Both the position numbers and the translations under genes were made by a program. This document shows, one piece after another, positions 62,007 through 64,000 of a stretch of DNA of 64,000 nucleotides. Numbering within the stretch: position 1 is the stretch's first letter; each line of letters starts with the position of its first letter. The stretch covers positions 2,467,433-2,531,432 of the forward strand of contig JASKMD010000006.1 of NCBI GenBank assembly GCA_030144725.1, in the 5' to 3' direction. The notes below the pieces were generated by a model. That model was not told the DNA's origin. It made no database searches and saw only the letters and a program-made list of their open reading frames with translations. Source of the stretch: Haematococcus lacustris. Its lineage: Eukaryota > Chlorophyta > Chlorophyceae > Chlamydomonadales > Haematococcaceae.

Positions 62007-63687
62007 GTAGGCAGGTCAAACCCATGTGGCTGAGCACAGCAGCTATGTGTGGGGATGTGGGGAGGGAGAGGAGGAGGAGGGCTAACGTGGCTGCTACCTG
62101 ACTGGATGGAGCAGCATGGGGTAGCATGTGGCACAGCACTGACTAGTGGTGCCCAGTGCAGGAAGGCTGCCGACCACAATGGACAGCAGAGGAGCGACAG
62201 TGAGAGAACAGGCCAAGGGGGGAACAGCATAATTCTGCTGCTGGGCTGTCCCCTGTGTGGATCCCTTTGCTGCTAACCGGCTGGAGCCCGTTGGGCGGTG
62301 GCTGTGATTTAGGCAAAGCCCAGTCTCCGACAAGTCACCGACAAGTCACCGACACGACGGGGTGCGACCAGATGTTCGACGCGAACGTAAGGAAGTGCGC
62401 TCCTTCTCGTGAGCAGTGTCAGAAACACGCGTGCAAGACATCGTGGTGCGGTGCATTGATATGCGGGGGAGACCCCCCTCCCCCGAAGCAACCGTTTACC
62501 GATGCGACAGGGCCCCCAGCAGTTTCGCTCGCGCAGAATATGTGCTTACGGTGTTGCTGATGCCACTGGAGCCTTTGCTTCTGTGCGAGCGAAAGCTCCG
62601 GACACCGGCCCGGCTTTCATCGCACTGTCAGCAGCAGTGTGTGCGCCTGCTCTGACGGAGGCGACGTTGGCAGGGCTTGACATTGGCGCTAAACCGCTAC
62701 CTGCGGCATGTCGGTACTTGAGGTTAAGCCAGGTTTCCCTGTATGGTGAGAAGCTGGAGCTCGTGTGTTGGGCGCACCAGGTGCAGGGCTGCATCTCTCG
62801 CGTGCCGTCAAGGGCTCTGTGGCATCTCGAGCCTCGGGGAGCTGCATCGCTCACCCAATCCAACAAATAATGGGTAGGAGCGCGCATCGCCGCTCCCAAG
62901 GGTACACGCTCAACGCACCCCGGGCGGCAAATGTTCCAATGATTTCCATGTGGGAGCATGCCTCGCATGCATGCGCTTGTGCGCGTCTTGCCACAATGGA
63001 CAATTGAATCAACTGTTAAGCCTCTACCTTCAGCTGCGACTACAAGCTCAATACTGTATCCTTCCTCCAACCTTACCCCCCCCCCCCCCCCTTTTCACAT
63101 CTCTGTTCCATGAGTGTGACAGAGATAATGTAGCCTCATGGCTTCCGCGCCTGCCAAGCCTACACCGGCACAGCAGCCGGACGCAATCGTGACAACAGGT
63201 GTGTTCATAAAAGCGCGGTGGTTGGCCCACAATGCAAAGCTCCCACATATCCTGAACTCTTAGCCCAAGTCCCGCGCTGCTTGCGCATAATCCCGCCCTG
63301 AGTAGTCGCTAACACAAGTCGTTGGCATTTCTGTTTTCCAATTTTTACACTTCTACAGGAGTGAGACCGGTGTGTGTGTCCCTAACCTAGGTGCGCGCTT
63401 CACGCTAATCTTCTTGTTCTGCAGCGCCAGGCTTGGCCCAGGCTGAGCCGCGAGCTCGCGGTCGACCTGTCCGAGGCGACTGTCCGAGGCGTTGTCTGTT
63501 TCGCATCTCCTGCCAAGCTCTACACTGCCTAAAGCAACTTGCCTCCAGCGATCTGCCTCACGCAACCTGCCTCCAGCAATCTGCCTCAAACAGCGCAAGC
63601 ACGTACAGTCAGCCACGCGGAGCAGGGCCGCTGCCAGTCACGTCATTTGAGTCTCTCTCCTTGGTCGTGCCCCCCGCCAAGGCAGGC
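62006..63687. other. Intergenic, no gene recognised
   Basis: Contains a GACAAGTCACC tandem near 62330, a poly(C) run (63076-63093) and a CTGCCTC-type short repeat near 63540-63590. No coding region was supported. Confidence 0.5.
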
Positions 63688-63837
63688 CTAGTCCGTGTCG
63701 TACAGTTGGGTCGCCAGGCTAGCGGGCATGATGTGGTACCGAATGCGGCCCCACTCATCATGTTCATACTCTGGGAACAGCACATGGTCTGGGTCGTCCA
63801 CCTCAGGCGGGTACACCACCTGGTACAGGCTAAGACC
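63688..63837 (-). CDS. Last exon of an unknown gene, cut by the window edge
   Basis: After an acceptor CCATGCAG, 49 codons read GLSLYQVVYPPEVDDPDHV, LFPEYEHDEWGRIRYHIMP and end LATQLYDTD before a TAG-type stop at 63688. The acidic, aromatic-rich tail is clearly protein-like, but I cannot assign it. The preceding exon lies beyond the end of the window or between 63838 and 64000, where no phase-matching donor is certain. Confidence 0.6.
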   Translation of the reverse strand, partial: GLSLYQVVYPPEVDDPDHVLFPEYEHDEWGRIRYHIMPASLATQLYDTD

Positions 63838-64000
63838 CTGCATGGCACCAGGCATGCCAGAGCATGTGGCCAGAGTGCTGCAGTGGCCAGAGGGCATGCA
63901 GCCAGAGTTTCATCGGGGCGGGGCGGGGCGGGGAATGCAGGTACAGGCTTCATAGCCTGGTGGCCACTAGCTCTAGGCGCCACTGACTCCTGGTTTCGAC

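Overview
The window is nuclear DNA of a GC-rich eukaryote, most probably a chlorophycean green alga of the Haematococcus/Chlamydomonas group. The signs are short spliced exons with GTGAG/GTGCG donors and (C/T)GCAG acceptors, proteins padded with Ala, Gln, Pro and Gly runs, very abundant CAG repeats and penta- or hexanucleotide satellites, interstitial TTAGGG-type telomere-like DNA, and a decayed gene end of a type I recall from Volvocales genomes. The organism call is inference. All exon models were read by eye, by joining splice sites that keep phase and protein similarity.

Layout. 1-9.4 kb is accessory DNA: a 1.78-kb terminal-inverted-repeat element, a decayed retroelement (gag-like region, repeat-rich ORF, then an ORF with a 2A 'skipping' motif and a Josephin-like cysteine peptidase), and minisatellites, one interrupted by a 436-bp foldback element. 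10.4-15.6 kb carries two minus-strand genes, a J-domain protein and a DHHC S-acyltransferase. 16.5-22.8 kb carries a head-to-head pair: a small CX9C protein (minus) and a mitochondrial intermediate peptidase-like M3 metallopeptidase (plus), with start codons 58 bp apart. 24.3-25.0 kb has an organelle-targeted HMG-box-like protein, followed by a truncated copy of it. 26.5-37.3 kb is a segmental tandem duplication holding two minus-strand copies of an uncharacterised gene with a PD-(D/E)XK-like core; the first copy has a TnpB/Fanzor-like remnant inserted. 38.7-40.2 kb is a 1.5-kb hAT-type element with a perfect 8-bp target duplication.

40.8-47.5 kb holds a PPPDE peptidase gene and a long Pro/Ser/Ala-rich ORF, separated by a 78-copy ACACC array. 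47.8-51.7 kb holds the 3' exons of an unknown gene, a duplicated 3'-UTR-like segment and an uninterrupted 2,190-bp GGGGC array. 52.0-53.7 kb is a DUF506 (PDDEXK_6) gene. 55.6-56.1 kb is a PIF/Harbinger transposase relic. 57.4-61.6 kb is an RRM protein with polyQ tracts, and the right edge cuts through the last exon of another minus-strand gene.

The genes form no operon or single pathway. The clearest functional link is the divergent pair, where a probable intermembrane-space-type protein and a mitochondrial presequence peptidase could share one promoter. Most of the remaining sequence is repeats, dead elements and unassigned intergenic DNA.
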